A DNA stretch of 64,000 nucleotides from Clostridia bacterium (GTDB lineage: Bacteria > Bacillota > Clostridia > Oscillospirales > Acutalibacteraceae), in assembly GCA_017559305.1 (NCBI GenBank), contig JAFYSP010000011.1, positions 25,406 through 89,405 on the forward strand. Direction: 5' to 3'. The notes under the pieces were generated by a model, which was given only the letters and a program-made list of their open reading frames with translations, ran no database searches and was not told the origin of the DNA. Each line of letters begins with the position of its first letter. Position 1 is the stretch's first letter. Below, in pieces: positions 33,087-42,096 of the stretch. A program made the translations under genes and the position numbers.

Positions 33087-33635
33087 ATGGGTAAAGCAAT
33101 CGGAATGGTAGAACTCACTACCGTGTCTGCCGGTGTTACTTGTGCAGATACAATGATTAAAACTGCCGAAGTTGATATTATTCAAAGCTCAACTGTTTGT
33201 CCCGGCAAGTATATCGTTATAATTAGCGGTGAACTCAGTGCCGTAAAAGCATCTGTAGAAGCCGCAAAATCTATAAGAGCAGATAAGGTTATCGACAGTT
33301 TTGTTCTCGGTAATCCTGCAGATGCAATTTTCCCCGCAATTTATGGCGCAACTGCACCTGAAAACCCCGAAGCACTCGGAGTTTTAGAAAGTTATTCTGC
33401 AGCAAGTGCAATTGTAGCCGCCGATACCGCCGCAAAGACAAGTCTTGTAGACCTTGTTGAACTTCGTCTTGCAAAAGGCATGTGCGGAAAATCATATCTT
33501 TTCATCACAGGTACAGTTTCTGCCGTACAGGCGGCAATTGAAAAGGCACAATCTGAAGTGGCAGAAAAGGGAATGTTACTCGATAGTTCAGTAATCCCAA
33601 GCCCCGATAAAAAACTCTGGCAAAGCATTCTTTAA
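33087..33635 (+). CDS. PduT-like tandem-domain shell protein (BMC-T) with pore cysteine
   Basis: A 182-residue protein with two BMC domains in tandem (domain 1 from residue 4, GMVELTTVSAGVTCADTM; domain 2 from ~residue 96, GVLESYSAASAIVAADTA), forming trimeric pseudo-hexamers. C38 in STVCPGKY sits where PduT carries the Cys that binds a [4Fe-4S] cluster at the pore. This suggests electron passage through the shell, together with the PduS-like partner encoded just upstream. The ATG after AAAGGAG was chosen over an upstream in-frame ATG overlapping the previous gene. Confidence 0.93.
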   Translation: MGKAIGMVELTTVSAGVTCADTMIKTAEVDIIQSSTVCPGKYIVIISGELSAVKASVEAAKSIRADKVIDSFVLGNPADAIFPAIYGATAPENPEALGVLESYSAASAIVAADTAAKTSLVDLVELRLAKGMCGKSYLFITGTVSAVQAAIEKAQSEVAEKGMLLDSSVIPSPDKKLWQSIL

Positions 33636-33657
33636 TTAAGAGATAAGGAGAAAATCA

Positions 33658-34416
33658 ATGTTAGCCATTGAACGCAGAAGTGCGATACTCTCAAAACTCG
33701 TTGTAGAAGGTAAGGTACTCGTCAGTGACCTCAGCCGTGAATTCGGTGTTACTGAAGAAACAATCCGCCGAGATCTTGAAAAACTCGATAAAGACGGTCT
33801 CGTTCATAAAACTTACGGTGGAGCGGTTAAGGCAGAAAATATTAACCTTGACCTTCCTTTCCAAGTCAGAAAGCAAAAAAACGTTGATATGAAACAGCAT
33901 ATTGCGGCAGTTATCGCATCAACGATAAACGACGGCGCATATCTTATGCTCGACTCAAGTACAACTGCTCTTTGTGTCATTAAACATATAATGAACCGCA
34001 AGGATATTACAATCATTACGAACTCAATAGAAATACTTATTGAACTTTGTAATAAATCTGATTGGAATATAATTTCCACAGGTGGCGCACTCAAGCAGGG
34101 CGGCTTGTCACTTGTTGGATATCAAGCAGAAAAGATGCTTTCGGGATTCCATGTTGATATGGCTATTTGCTCTTGTAAGGGAATTGATGCCGAGGTTGGC
34201 GTAACAGATTCCAATGAGAGAGATTCTGCCGTAAAAACCGCAATGTTCCAGTCGGCAAAGAAAAGAGTCCTTGCAGTTGACTCAACAAAATTTGATAAAG
34301 CATCATTTGTCAAGGTCTGCGATTTGTCATACGTTGATACAGTCGTAACCGACATCGAGCCCGATCAGATTTGGCTCAATCGTTTTGCAGATAATAACGT
34401 AGAAATACTTTATTGA
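33658..34416 (+). CDS. DeoR-family transcriptional regulator of the microcompartment locus
   Basis: A 252-residue repressor-type protein. The N-terminal winged helix has the DeoR signature (LSREFGVTEETIRRDLEKLD, residues ~22-41, then HKTYGGAV). The C-terminal domain is the sugar-phosphate-binding, isomerase-like fold (LDSSTTALCVIKHI, ITNSIEI). Effectors of this family are phosphorylated sugars, so fuculose- or rhamnulose-1-phosphate or DHAP are plausible. Being inside the operon, it probably regulates the promoters at 22665 and 26979, where related direct repeats occur. Confidence 0.92.
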   Translation: MLAIERRSAILSKLVVEGKVLVSDLSREFGVTEETIRRDLEKLDKDGLVHKTYGGAVKAENINLDLPFQVRKQKNVDMKQHIAAVIASTINDGAYLMLDSSTTALCVIKHIMNRKDITIITNSIEILIELCNKSDWNIISTGGALKQGGLSLVGYQAEKMLSGFHVDMAICSCKGIDAEVGVTDSNERDSAVKTAMFQSAKKRVLAVDSTKFDKASFVKVCDLSYVDTVVTDIEPDQIWLNRFADNNVEILY

Positions 34417-34432
34417 TACCTTGGAGGCAAAA

Positions 34433-35632
34433 ATGAGAATTCTTGTTGTTAATGCAGGAAGTTCATCACTCAAATATCAACTTATTGATATGACTGATGA
34501 ATCTGTTCTTGTTAAAGGTCTTTGTGAAAATATCGGCACAAAGGGTAATATCACTCATAAAACAGGTGACGGCAGAAAATATGAAGCCGATTATCCAATG
34601 CCCACTCATAAACAAGCCATATCCTTGGTCTTAAAACTTATAACCGAGGGTGAATATGCCGTTATTTCCGATATAAGTGAAATCGGCGCAGTAGGACATA
34701 GAGTTGCACACGGTGGCGAAAAACTCCGCCGTTCAACCGTGATTGACGATGAGGTTCTGAATTATCTCGAAACAATCGTTCCTATAAATCCTTTGCACGG
34801 CCCTCCGGCAATCCTTGGAATGCGCGCTTGTATCGACCTTATGCCTACAACCTTGCAGGTTGGCGTATTTGATACTTCTTTCTATGGTGAAATTCCGGAT
34901 TACAACTATATTTATCCTATTCCTTATAGTTTCTATGAGGAAGACAGAATCCGTAAATACGGTTTCCACGGAACTTCTCATCGCTACGTAATGGGAAGAA
35001 CCGCTGAAATCCTCGGCAAAGACCCCAAAGATATCAATATGATTACCTGCCACCTTGGTAACGGCTCATCTGTTACTGCAGAAAAGGGCGGAGTTGCAAT
35101 TGATACTTCAATGGGCTTTACTCCACAAGACGGCGTCGTAATGGGCACCCGTTCAGGCGCTATGGACCCCACAGTTGTTACCTATATTATGAAAAATAAA
35201 GGTATTTCAGCCGAAGAGGCAGAAAACCTTATCAATAAAAAATCAGGAATTCTCGGTGTTTCGGGAGTTTCAAACGACCTTCGTGAAATTGCCGCCGAAG
35301 CAGAAAAAGGTAACTACAGAGCAGAACTTTCAAGAAAAATGCTCGCAAACAGCATCAAAAAACTCATCGGCGCATATACCGCTGAACTCAATGGACTTGA
35401 CGTTCTTGTTTTCACTGCTGGTATCGGAGAAAACGATGCAAAGGTTCGCGAAATGGTATGTGAAAACCTCGAATATCTCGGAATTAAATTTGATGTAAAT
35501 GCAAATATGAGCGCTCCTCGTGGAGAAGAAGCAGTTCTTTCAACTGCCGATTCAAAGGTTAAGGTGCTTGTAGTTCCCACAAATGAAGAACTTATGATTG
35601 CACGTGATACAGCAAGTATTGCCGCAAAATAA
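34433..35632 (+). CDS. ackA: Acetate/propionate kinase
   Basis: A 399-residue kinase of the acetokinase family (usual length ~400). Motifs: VVNAGSSSLKYQL (residues 4-16, phosphate-binding), VGHRVAHGGE (~85), GFHGTSHRYV (~170) and CHLGNGSS. It makes ATP from acyl phosphate. In a microcompartment operon that makes propionyl phosphate, it fills the PduW role, although the sequence cannot separate acetate from propionate kinases. The ATG after TTGGAGG was chosen. It carries no encapsulation peptide, in line with kinase action in the cytosol. Confidence 0.93.
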   Translation: MRILVVNAGSSSLKYQLIDMTDESVLVKGLCENIGTKGNITHKTGDGRKYEADYPMPTHKQAISLVLKLITEGEYAVISDISEIGAVGHRVAHGGEKLRRSTVIDDEVLNYLETIVPINPLHGPPAILGMRACIDLMPTTLQVGVFDTSFYGEIPDYNYIYPIPYSFYEEDRIRKYGFHGTSHRYVMGRTAEILGKDPKDINMITCHLGNGSSVTAEKGGVAIDTSMGFTPQDGVVMGTRSGAMDPTVVTYIMKNKGISAEEAENLINKKSGILGVSGVSNDLREIAAEAEKGNYRAELSRKMLANSIKKLIGAYTAELNGLDVLVFTAGIGENDAKVREMVCENLEYLGIKFDVNANMSAPRGEEAVLSTADSKVKVLVVPTNEELMIARDTASIAAK

Positions 35633-35646
35633 ATAGGAGAGTAATT

Positions 35647-37122
35647 ATGGCTCAGTTAAATGAAACCCAGATTGAAAATATAGTTAAACAGGTTATAAGC
35701 AACCTCGGTAAAACCGAAGTTGCATCAGCACCTGTAACAAACGAACCTCAAAAGCAGTATAGCAGCGCAGGTTATAAGGGCAGAACTTTCGTTGGCGTTT
35801 ATGCCGATATGAACGATGCTATTGACGCTGCTAACGAGGGATATAAATGTGTTCGAAATATGAGTGTTGAAGAGCGTGAGAAGATCATCACTGCAATTCG
35901 TGAACTCACTCGTGCAGAAGCACCTATAATGGCTGAACTCGGCGTTGATGAAACTGGAATGGGCAAGGTAGAGCATAAAATTGCAAAGCATATTCTCGTT
36001 GCTGATAAGACACCCGGTACAGAGGATATCGTTTCAACCGCAAAGACAGGTGATAACGGCTTGACCCTTATTGAAATGGCTCCGTTTGGTGTTGTCGGCG
36101 CGATTTCCCCTTCAACCAACCCAAGTGAAACCGTTATTTGTAACAGTATCGGTATGATAGCCGCAGGAAACGGTGTTGTTTTCAACCCACATCCAGGTGC
36201 TATCGCTACTTCAAACTATGCTATTGACCTTGTAAACAGAGCATCTAAAATGGCAGGTGGCCCTGAGGTTTTGGTAGCATCCACTCTTAAACCCACTCTC
36301 GAATCTGCAAATACAATGTATGCACACCCCTCAATCAAACTTCTCGTTTGCACAGGCGGTCCGGGTGTTGTCAAGTCGGTTTTGTCATCAGGTAAGAAGG
36401 CAATCGGCGCAGGTGCAGGTAATCCTCCTGTTATCGTTGACGATACCGCTGATATTGTAAAAGCAGGTAAGGATATTATTGATGGTTGTTGCTTTGATAA
36501 CAATCTTCCTTGTATCGCAGAAAAAGAAGTATTTGCATTTGCCAATATTAAGGACAGACTCATTGCTGAAATGCAGAAAAATGGCGCATATCTTATTACT
36601 GCAGACGAAGCAAACGCTTTGAATAAGATTGTTCTTGTTGAAGTTGAGAATAAGAAGACAGGTAAGAAGAGCAAACAGGTTAACCGTAAGTGCGTTGGCA
36701 GAGATGCCGATAAACTTCTTGCTATGATTGGTAAAACCGTTTCTAAGGACGTTCGTTGTATCATTTGCGAAACCGACTTCAACCATGATTTCGTTCAGCA
36801 CGAACTTATGATGCCCATTCTTCCCATAGTCAGCGTCAGAAACATTGAAGAGGCAATCGACCTTGCAGTAAAAGCAGAGCACGGCAATCGCCATACCGCT
36901 CATATGCACTCCAAGAATATTGATAACCTCACTAATTTTGCAAGAGCAGTAGAAACCACCATCTTCGTTAAAAACGCTCCATCTTACGCAGGAATCGGAT
37001 TTGGCGGAGAAGGTCACACAACCTTTACTATTGCAGGACCCACAGGCGAAGGAATAACCTCTGCCCGTAGTTTCACAAGACAGCGTCGTTGCGTAATGGC
37101 AGACAGTTTCAGAATTATATAA
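35647..37122 (+). CDS. pduP: CoA-acylating propionaldehyde dehydrogenase, PduP/EutE-like
   Basis: A 491-residue aldehyde dehydrogenase that oxidises propionaldehyde to propionyl-CoA with NAD+. Residues 4-20 (LNETQIENIVKQVISNL) are an N-terminal amphipathic encapsulation peptide, followed by a flexible linker. The catalytic Cys is C289 in NNLPCIAEKE; FGVVGAISPSTNP (~residue 148) belongs to the cofactor-binding region, and GGEGHTTFT lies near the C-terminus. Gene order (kinase, dehydrogenase, PduL) gives the full ATP-yielding branch. Confidence 0.94.
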   Translation: MAQLNETQIENIVKQVISNLGKTEVASAPVTNEPQKQYSSAGYKGRTFVGVYADMNDAIDAANEGYKCVRNMSVEEREKIITAIRELTRAEAPIMAELGVDETGMGKVEHKIAKHILVADKTPGTEDIVSTAKTGDNGLTLIEMAPFGVVGAISPSTNPSETVICNSIGMIAAGNGVVFNPHPGAIATSNYAIDLVNRASKMAGGPEVLVASTLKPTLESANTMYAHPSIKLLVCTGGPGVVKSVLSSGKKAIGAGAGNPPVIVDDTADIVKAGKDIIDGCCFDNNLPCIAEKEVFAFANIKDRLIAEMQKNGAYLITADEANALNKIVLVEVENKKTGKKSKQVNRKCVGRDADKLLAMIGKTVSKDVRCIICETDFNHDFVQHELMMPILPIVSVRNIEEAIDLAVKAEHGNRHTAHMHSKNIDNLTNFARAVETTIFVKNAPSYAGIGFGGEGHTTFTIAGPTGEGITSARSFTRQRRCVMADSFRII

Positions 37123-37134
37123 GGAGTAACCTTT

Positions 37135-37776
37135 ATGGAAATTGATGTAGCAGCAGTCACAAGGGCTGTTATGGCGGCTTTGGAAGCACAAAATACATCT
37201 TCGGATGATAAAGTTCCGGTTGGAATTTCTAACCGTCATATTCATTTGAGCAGAGCAGATTGCGACGTTCTTTTTGGTGCAGGATATGAACTGACACCTA
37301 TGAAAGATTTGTCACAACCCGGTCAATATGCTTGTAAAGAAACCTTGACAATCGTAGGACCTTCTTTAAGACCTATTGAAAACGTCAGAGTTTTAGGTCC
37401 GCTTCGCAGCGCATCACAGGTTGAAATTTCACGTACTGATTCATTCACCCTCAAGGTTAAACCTCCTGTCAGAGAAAGCGGCAAAATTTCGGGTTCATCA
37501 CCCATAACCATTATTGGTCCTAAAGGTGTTGTTACTCTTAAAGAAGGTTGCATTATTGCAAACCGTCATATTCATATGTCGGTTGAAGACGGTATTAAAT
37601 TCGGTGTTACTGATAATTCTTACGTAACTGTTGATGCTGAAGGCGAGAGAAGAACAAGATTTTATGACGTTCAGGTTCGTGTTCACGAGCAGTTCAGACT
37701 TGAAATGCACCTTGATACCGACGATGCAAACGCTGCAGGACTTTCAAACGGTTCAAAAGTTACTATAATAAAATAA
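37135..37776 (+). CDS. pduL: Phosphate propanoyltransferase PduL
   Basis: A 213-residue enzyme that converts propionyl-CoA and phosphate to propionyl phosphate, recycling CoA inside the compartment. The duplicated metal-binding motifs are clear: H35/H37 in NRHIHLS and H145/H147 in NRHIHMS. Residues 3-18 (IDVAAVTRAVMAALEA) form the N-terminal encapsulation helix. It is the last gene of the operon; an intrinsic terminator begins 20 bases after the stop. Confidence 0.96.
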   Translation: MEIDVAAVTRAVMAALEAQNTSSDDKVPVGISNRHIHLSRADCDVLFGAGYELTPMKDLSQPGQYACKETLTIVGPSLRPIENVRVLGPLRSASQVEISRTDSFTLKVKPPVRESGKISGSSPITIIGPKGVVTLKEGCIIANRHIHMSVEDGIKFGVTDNSYVTVDAEGERRTRFYDVQVRVHEQFRLEMHLDTDDANAAGLSNGSKVTIIK

Positions 37777-37795
37777 ACTTAATAATGAATAATAA

Positions 37796-37834
37796 AATAA
37801 GACACTTCATTTTATAGTAGTGTCTTATTTTTTA
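37796..37834 (+). terminator. Terminator of the microcompartment operon
   Basis: A perfect 11-bp stem AATAAGACACT / AGTGTCTTATT with a 12-base loop, followed by a run of T. Confidence 0.92.
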
Positions 37835-37850
37835 TTTGTGAGGTGGGCAA

Positions 37851-38699
37851 GTGAAACGAATCCTTAAAATGATATTTTTTCCGGGTATGCCCACGATTTT
37901 GTTTTTTGCAGTAACGGCAACCTTTTTCTATATTCTATCATTCGTAGAAAAACAAAGGTCAAACGTCTTTTCTTTTATAGCCTATACAATAACCGCTTAC
38001 GTGTTTTTGACCGTAATATCCGAAATTCCAAAGATTTTAATCCAGACCAAAACACGAATTATGGGAGAAGGAAAAAGCACCTGTATAATCTTTTCAAAAG
38101 AAACGAGAACCAAACTCGCTTTATACTTCGGGTGGTTGTTAAACCTTCTCTACGCTGCGTTTAAGATGCTTGTAAGCGTTGTGTATAATTCCTTTTGGTT
38201 TTCGACCGAAGCGATATACTATTTAATGCTCGGTGTTATAAGATTTACTCTTGTAAAATTCGAAAAGGAAGAAAATAATATAATACTTGAGTGGAAAGCG
38301 TTCAGACTGTGTGGCTGTTTAATGCTTATTGTAAACCTTTTGATTACGGTAATCATAATAGTTTCAATCTATAATCATAAGGTCTATAACTATTCCGATG
38401 TAATTTTATATGCGTCGGGAATATATACTGTCTATCGTTTGTTGTCCTCACTCGTTCAGATGACTGCTTTCAGAAAAACCAATCGTCCTGTATTGTCTGC
38501 CGCAAAAGGTATAAATATATCGGCGTCTGCATTGTCGCTTTTCACCTTTTTCTCAACCCTTATCAACTATTCGGGTAAACTTGATTATAATAAAACGATA
38601 ACAATAATAGCGGTGTTGGTCTGCGGAATTATAATCAGCGTGTCTGTGTTTATGATAATAAGGTCAAATTCAATAATCAAAAAAATAGAGAACCGATGA
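37851..38699 (+). CDS. Polytopic membrane protein of unknown function
   Basis: A 282-residue protein with about seven hydrophobic segments (residues ~10-30, 40-60, 92-115, 155-178, 185-205, 222-240, 250-272) and basic loops. I do not recognise a family. The start is GTG after GAGGTGG. It lies immediately beyond the terminator of the microcompartment operon and is convergent with trxB, so it is probably not part of the compartment system. Confidence 0.6.
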   Translation: MKRILKMIFFPGMPTILFFAVTATFFYILSFVEKQRSNVFSFIAYTITAYVFLTVISEIPKILIQTKTRIMGEGKSTCIIFSKETRTKLALYFGWLLNLLYAAFKMLVSVVYNSFWFSTEAIYYLMLGVIRFTLVKFEKEENNIILEWKAFRLCGCLMLIVNLLITVIIIVSIYNHKVYNYSDVILYASGIYTVYRLLSSLVQMTAFRKTNRPVLSAAKGINISASALSLFTFFSTLINYSGKLDYNKTITIIAVLVCGIIISVSVFMIIRSNSIIKKIENR

Positions 38700-38718
38700 A
38701 TTTCGGTTCTCTATAAAT

Positions 38719-39630
38719 TTATTTAAGTGTATCAATATAGTCACAAGCGGCAAGTGCGGCAACAGCTCCGTCTGCGGAAGCAGTTGCAACCTGACGGATA
38801 TTTTTCTTTCTGCAATCTCCTGCAACAAAAACGCCTTGGGTCTTTGTCAGGCAGTTTTCATCAGAATCGGCATAACCTCTTGCATCAAGTGAAATAAGTT
38901 CTGCAAATGGCTCGTTTTGAGGAACAAGACCGATTGCAATAAAAAGACCGTCAAGATTCAAGTCTCTTGTTTCGCTTGTGGCGGTATTTTTAACTGTGAT
39001 TCCGCAAAGTTCCTTATCACCCAAAAGTTTTTCGACAATTGTTCCGGTGATAACTTCAACGTTTTCTTTTGCATAAAGCTGATCGGCAAGTTTTTTCTCA
39101 CCTGTAAGCACGTCGAGATTTTGAACAACGTAAACCTTGCTTGCAAGGTCAGAAAGCAATAAAGCCTCTTGTAGTGCGGAATTTCCGCCTCCTACGACAC
39201 CGACAACCTTGTCTTTGTAGAAAGCACCGTCACAAACCGCACAGAAGGAAATTCCTTCACCGATAAAATCTTCTTCTTTATCAAGTCCTAAAAGCCTGTG
39301 CTTTGCGCCTGTTGCAACTATAAGAGCCTTTGATTCGAATTCGCTTCCGTCATCGGTAGATACAGTAAAGGTATCGCCTTTTTTGACCGATAAAACTTCG
39401 CAAGATTCAAAATCCGCACCTTGAGTTAATGCTTGGTCAACCAACTTTTCAGCAAATTCATTACCCGAAAGTTCGGTAAAACCGGGTATGTTTTCAACCT
39501 TTGGAGAATATGTTATTTGTCCGCCAAAGGATGCCTTTTCAATAACAAGAACGCTTTTGTTAGCTCTTCTTGCATAGACTGCGGCGGTCAGTCCCGCAGG
39601 ACCGCCGCCGATAATGATTATATCATACAT
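38719..39630 (-). CDS. trxB: Thioredoxin-disulfide reductase
   Basis: A 303-residue flavoprotein. FAD site IIGGGPAGLTAAVYA (residues 6-20), redox pair CAVC (~residues 132-135, CAVCDGAFY), NADPH site GVVGGGNSALQEA and the C-terminal FAD motif GVFVAGDCR. It is encoded 15 bases downstream of nrdD on the same strand, so the two are co-transcribed. NrdD carries a fused thioredoxin-like domain, which may be its direct substrate (inference). Confidence 0.95.
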   Translation of the reverse strand: MYDIIIIGGGPAGLTAAVYARRANKSVLVIEKASFGGQITYSPKVENIPGFTELSGNEFAEKLVDQALTQGADFESCEVLSVKKGDTFTVSTDDGSEFESKALIVATGAKHRLLGLDKEEDFIGEGISFCAVCDGAFYKDKVVGVVGGGNSALQEALLLSDLASKVYVVQNLDVLTGEKKLADQLYAKENVEVITGTIVEKLLGDKELCGITVKNTATSETRDLNLDGLFIAIGLVPQNEPFAELISLDARGYADSDENCLTKTQGVFVAGDCRKKNIRQVATASADGAVAALAACDYIDTLK

Positions 39631-39645
39631 AATGTCTACCTTTGC

Positions 39646-42021
39646 TTATGCGTTAAGGAATTTTTTGATGTCAGAAACACCTGTGTATTTCTCTGCGACA
39701 CCGTTTTTAACAACTACGAGAGTAGGTGCCTGCTTGATGCCGAACTGCTCAACGAGATCAACGTGCTCGTTAGCAAGAAGTTTCTCGTAAGAAACACCTG
39801 CTTTATCGAGAGTAGCACATGCTATTTTACAGTTGGGGCAGGTGGCAGTTGTGAAGAGATAGTTTACGTCCCCAGTGCAAAACTTATCGGAAACTTCTGC
39901 ATCTGCTTCGCCACAGCAACCACATTCAGCAGTTCTTGTGAGCTTGGAATTTTCGATATCGTAAACCTTACGATCCTTGTATTCCTGTGCCTTACCGTCG
40001 TTCCAGTTCTGAACGGGACGGTAGTAACCGGTAATACGGCTGTAAACTTCAGCAGTTTCACCGCAATCAGGACAATTGAAATGTTCACCTGCGATATATC
40101 CGTGATTCTTACATACGGAATATGTGGGAGACATGGTGTAGTAGGGGAGACGGTAGTTTTCAGCAATCTTGCGAACGAGAGTTGCAGCTGCCTTCCAATC
40201 GGGAAGTTTTTCACCGAGGAATGCGTGGAAAACAGTACCTGAAGTGTAGAGGGTCTGCATTTCATCTTGAATTTCAAGAGCGGTGAAGATGTCCTCTGTG
40301 TAACCAACGGGAAGATGTGAGCTGTTGGTGTAGTAGTGTGTACCGCCTGTAGCAGTAGCTGCAGTGATGATGTCGGGGTATCTCTTAACGTCGTGCTTTG
40401 CAAGACGGTAAGAAGTAGACTCTGCAGGTGTTGCTTCGAGGTTGTAAAGATCGCCGTACTTAACCTGATAGTCAGAAAGACGCTCACGCATATGATTCAA
40501 TACGTCTTTTGTGAATTCCTGAGTTTCCTTGGTGGTAAGATCAGCGTGGAGCCATTTAGCATTAAGACCGACTTCATTCATACCAACAAGACCGATGGTA
40601 GAGAAGTGATTGTTAAATGTTCCGAGGTATCTCTTGGTGTAGGGGTAAAGACCTGCATCAAGGAGTTTTGTAATAACAGTTCTCTTAACTTTAAGTGAAC
40701 GAGCAGAGATGTCCATAAGCTTATCAAGTCTTGTATAGAAATCTGCTTCGTCTTTAGCAAGATAAGCGATACGGGGCATATTGATGGTTACAACACCGAC
40801 AGAACCGGTTGACTCACCGCTTCCGAAGAAACCGCCTGATTTCTTGCGGAGTTCTCTGAGGTCAAGACGGAGTCTGCAGCACATAGAACGAACGTCAGAT
40901 GGCTCCATATCACTGTTGATATAGTTAGAGAAGTAAGGAGTACCGTATTTTGCGGTCATTTCAAAGAGAAGTTTGTTGTTCTCTGTTTCAGACCAGTCAA
41001 AGTTACGTGTGATTGAATAGGTAGGAATAGGATACTGGAATCCGCGGCCGTTAGCATCGCCTTCAATCATGATTTCGATGAATGCCTTGTTTACCATATC
41101 CATTTCTTTCTGGCAATCCTTGTACTTGAAGTCAAGTTCCTTACCGCCAACGATAGCATTAAGCTCTGCAAGGTCATTAGGAACAACCCAATCAAGAGTG
41201 ATGTTGGTGAAGGGAGACTGTGTACCCCAACGAGAAGGTGTGTTTACACCGTAAATGAAAGACTGAATGCACTGTTTAACTTCTTTGTAGGAGAGGTTGT
41301 CAACCTTAACAAAAGGAGCAAGGTAGGTATCGAATGAAGAGAATGCCTGAGCGCCTGCCCATTCATTCTGCATGATACCGAGGAAGTTAACCATCTGGTT
41401 GCAAAGTGTGGAAAGGTGACTTGCAGGAGCAGAAGTAATCTTGCCGGGAACACCGCCGAGACCTTCTTGAATGAGCTGCTTAAGTGACCAACCTGCACAG
41501 TAACCGGTGAGCATAGAAAGGTCGTGAATGTGGATATCTGCATTGCGGTGTGCGTTTGCAATTTCCTCATCATAAACTTCTGAAAGCCAATAGTTAGCTG
41601 TGATTGCACCTGAGTTTGAAAGGATAAGACCACCGACAGAATAAGTAACGGTAGAGTTTTCCTTTACTCGCCAGTCTGAAATGTTAAGATAGTTGTTAAC
41701 TATATCCTTATAGTCAACCATTGTAGCGCTAAGGTTTCTAACTTTTTCTCTTTGCTTACGGTAGAGAATGTATGCCTTAGCTACGTCGTCGTATCCTGCC
41801 TTGATAAGAACAGATTCAACACTATCCTGAATCTTTTCAACGGCAATGTTGCCCTTTTCAATCTTGGGCTCGAAATCTGCAGTAACCTTGAGAGCAAGAA
41901 AATCTATAGTATCTGTATTGTACTGTCTCTCACATGCATCGAATGCCTGGGTTATAGCAGCGCTGATTTTGGAAAGATTAAATTCAACTGTCTTTCCGTC
42001 TCTTTTAATAACACTGTACAT
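39646..42021 (-). CDS. nrdD: Anaerobic ribonucleoside-triphosphate reductase fused to a thioredoxin-like domain
   Basis: A 791-residue class III ribonucleotide reductase. Residues ~1-90 are the ATP-cone regulatory domain (MYSVIKRDGKTVEFN). The body holds the radical-enzyme barrel with SMCCRLRLD (active-site Cys region). A zinc-type Cys motif (CPDCG) precedes the glycyl radical residue G665 in RITGYYRPV. After a Cys-rich linker (ECGCCGE) the final ~75 residues form a thioredoxin/glutaredoxin-like domain with redox pair C728-x2-C731 (ATCPNCKIA). Such a tail and trxB next door suggest reduction by a thioredoxin path instead of formate. The ATG at 42021 is spaced 12 bases from GGAGG; another ATG at 42033 touches that site. 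Confidence 0.93.
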   Translation of the reverse strand: MYSVIKRDGKTVEFNLSKISAAITQAFDACERQYNTDTIDFLALKVTADFEPKIEKGNIAVEKIQDSVESVLIKAGYDDVAKAYILYRKQREKVRNLSATMVDYKDIVNNYLNISDWRVKENSTVTYSVGGLILSNSGAITANYWLSEVYDEEIANAHRNADIHIHDLSMLTGYCAGWSLKQLIQEGLGGVPGKITSAPASHLSTLCNQMVNFLGIMQNEWAGAQAFSSFDTYLAPFVKVDNLSYKEVKQCIQSFIYGVNTPSRWGTQSPFTNITLDWVVPNDLAELNAIVGGKELDFKYKDCQKEMDMVNKAFIEIMIEGDANGRGFQYPIPTYSITRNFDWSETENNKLLFEMTAKYGTPYFSNYINSDMEPSDVRSMCCRLRLDLRELRKKSGGFFGSGESTGSVGVVTINMPRIAYLAKDEADFYTRLDKLMDISARSLKVKRTVITKLLDAGLYPYTKRYLGTFNNHFSTIGLVGMNEVGLNAKWLHADLTTKETQEFTKDVLNHMRERLSDYQVKYGDLYNLEATPAESTSYRLAKHDVKRYPDIITAATATGGTHYYTNSSHLPVGYTEDIFTALEIQDEMQTLYTSGTVFHAFLGEKLPDWKAAATLVRKIAENYRLPYYTMSPTYSVCKNHGYIAGEHFNCPDCGETAEVYSRITGYYRPVQNWNDGKAQEYKDRKVYDIENSKLTRTAECGCCGEADAEVSDKFCTGDVNYLFTTATCPNCKIACATLDKAGVSYEKLLANEHVDLVEQFGIKQAPTLVVVKNGVAEKYTGVSDIKKFLNA

Positions 42022-42067
42022 TGTTATTTTCATCCTCCATATAATATTCTCAAAAGTGACCGAGAAT

Positions 42068-42096
42068 ATTATATCGTAGATATTGTGCAAAGTCAA
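42068..42096 (-). promoter_or_regulatory. Promoter of nrdD
   Basis: On the minus strand TTGACT, 17 bases, TATAAT. The spacer contains one of two NrdR boxes. An inverted repeat (ATAATATTCTC at 42041 with GAGAATATTAT at 42062) overlaps the -10 element and early transcript. Confidence 0.85.

Noticed and set aside
36388-37245. 285-residue open frame on the minus strand
   Set aside because: Antisense to pduP and pduL, Cys/Asn-rich composition and no ribosome site.
39433-40242. 269-residue open frame on the plus strand
   Set aside because: Antisense to trxB and nrdD with low-complexity Cys/Phe content; no supporting ribosome site.
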